A DNA stretch of 6,195 nt from Acidobacteriota bacterium (GTDB taxonomy: Bacteria; Acidobacteriota; Vicinamibacteria; Vicinamibacterales; SCN-69-37). A model generated the notes under the pieces. That model searched no databases. It had not been told where the DNA came from and was given only the letters and a program-made list of their open reading frames with translations. Numbering within the stretch: the stretch's first letter is position 1; the number at the start of each line of letters is the position of its first letter. Below, piece after piece: positions 5,501-6,195 of the stretch. Location of the stretch: assembly GCA_024653875.1 (NCBI GenBank), contig JANLHE010000615.1, forward strand, positions 1-6,195, read 5' to 3'. The position numbers were made by a program, and so were the translations under genes.

Positions 5501-6195
5501 GTGTCTGAAGCCATTTCACGTCGCGTCAGCGAATTCACCGGCGTCGTCCTGTTTGCCGCGACGGCCATCTGGCTGATCGCGCTGGTGAGTTACACGCCAA
5601 CGGATCCGGCGTGGTTCTTCAACAGCGTCACCAGCGATAACGCGGCGAACTTCGCCGGCAAGGTGGGCGCCTTCGTCGCGGAGCTGTCGTTCCAGCTGCT
5701 GGGCTACTCCGCCTATCTGATCCCCTTCACGCTCTTCGTGGTGGGCTGGCATTCGTTCTGGTGTCACAAAGTGGACGCGGCCTACACCAAGGTGGTGGGC
5801 GCGGCATTGTTCTTTTTCTGCAGCGCGGCGCTCCTCTCGCTGGCCTTCAGCGTGTTTGACAACAGCGCGCGCCCGTTCAAGGCCGGCGGCTTCATCGGCG
5901 AAGTCATCGCGTCGAGTCTGTCGGCGTACCTCGCCCGCACCGGCACCGCCATCCTCCTGCTGGCGCTCATCGCCCTGGCGGTCATCCTGGCCACGCAGTT
6001 CTCGTTCGGACGCGCGTCCGAGGCCGCCGCCGGCGCCGTGCGCGACCAGTCCACCGGCATGTGGGCCCGCTTCCAGGGTTGGCGCGAGGAACGGCGGCGC
6101 GACAAGGAACGCAGGCAGATCGTGGACAAGCACGTGAAGAAGGCCGGCCGCGACGCGGGCCCGGAGATTGCCACCAGGGCCGCGGGCGCCGCCGC
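5501..6195 (+). CDS. ftsK: DNA translocase FtsK, N-terminal membrane part (cut by the window end)
   Basis: The frame is open from GTG 5501 to the end of the window (231 codons). FtsK anchors at the division septum by an N-terminal membrane domain and pumps chromosomal DNA with a C-terminal RecA-like motor, which lies outside this window. Visible here is a typical four-helix FtsK N domain: a short basic start (SRRVSEF), then membrane segments at about 14-30, 64-83, 97-118 and 148-166. The family motif LVSYTPTDPAWF (28-39) and the NFAGKVGAFVAELSFQLLGY region (50-69) are present. After residue 169 the chain becomes strongly charged (REERRRDKERR at 195-205), the start of the cytoplasmic linker. 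A strong ribosome binding site precedes the start. The gene sits 12 bp behind rnj, a pairing I recall from several bacterial phyla. The motor and gamma domains cannot be checked, so the FtsK call rests on the membrane domain. Confidence 0.88.
   Translation, partial: MSEAISRRVSEFTGVVLFAATAIWLIALVSYTPTDPAWFFNSVTSDNAANFAGKVGAFVAELSFQLLGYSAYLIPFTLFVVGWHSFWCHKVDAAYTKVVGAALFFFCSAALLSLAFSVFDNSARPFKAGGFIGEVIASSLSAYLARTGTAILLLALIALAVILATQFSFGRASEAAAGAVRDQSTGMWARFQGWREERRRDKERRQIVDKHVKKAGRDAGPEIATRAAGAA

Noticed and set aside
5516..6133. 205-codon minus-strand open frame opposite ftsK
   Set aside because: The plus strand encodes a convincing FtsK membrane domain with a strong ribosome binding site; the minus-strand product looks like low-complexity shadow coding.

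Overview
The window looks like a piece of GC-rich bacterial chromosome, most plausibly from an Acidobacteriota member and perhaps a Vicinamibacteria-like one. The basis is the secreted 'VWFA-related' protein, a family strongly expanded in that phylum, plus high-GC codon use and an RNase J-FtsK gene pair. The taxonomic call is inference; there is no rRNA or other phylogenetic marker to confirm it.

Layout. Positions 1-66 are a short intergenic stretch carrying 2.5 copies of a 15-bp tandem repeat. Positions 67-960 (+) encode the 16S rRNA dimethyltransferase RsmA/KsgA, which starts at GTG with no visible Shine-Dalgarno. It converges, with an 11-bp gap, on a three-gene minus-strand cluster. Read in its own direction that cluster is: a DUF5674-type protein (3523 to 3176), a 111-aa helical protein of unknown function that overlaps it by ATGA (3179 to 2844), and a large secreted VWFA-related protein (2789 to 972).

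A 282-bp divergent intergenic region (3524-3805) separates this cluster from a plus-strand pair. It holds a GC-rich hairpin, a recognisable sigma70-like promoter and a long leader with further hairpins. The plus-strand pair is ribonuclease J (3806-5488) and, 12 bp later, the N-terminal membrane domain of the DNA translocase FtsK (5501 to beyond the window end).

How the genes fit together. RsmA (ribosome maturation), RNase J (RNA processing and decay) and FtsK (chromosome segregation at division) are housekeeping genes. The accessory part is the minus-strand cluster. The two small, translationally coupled genes are the most interesting item. One carries many invariant-looking polar residues, as an enzyme would; the other is a small helical protein. 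A two-component module, possibly of toxin-antitoxin or regulator type, is a reasonable but untested reading. No RNA genes, CRISPR arrays, insertion sequences or phage genes were seen.
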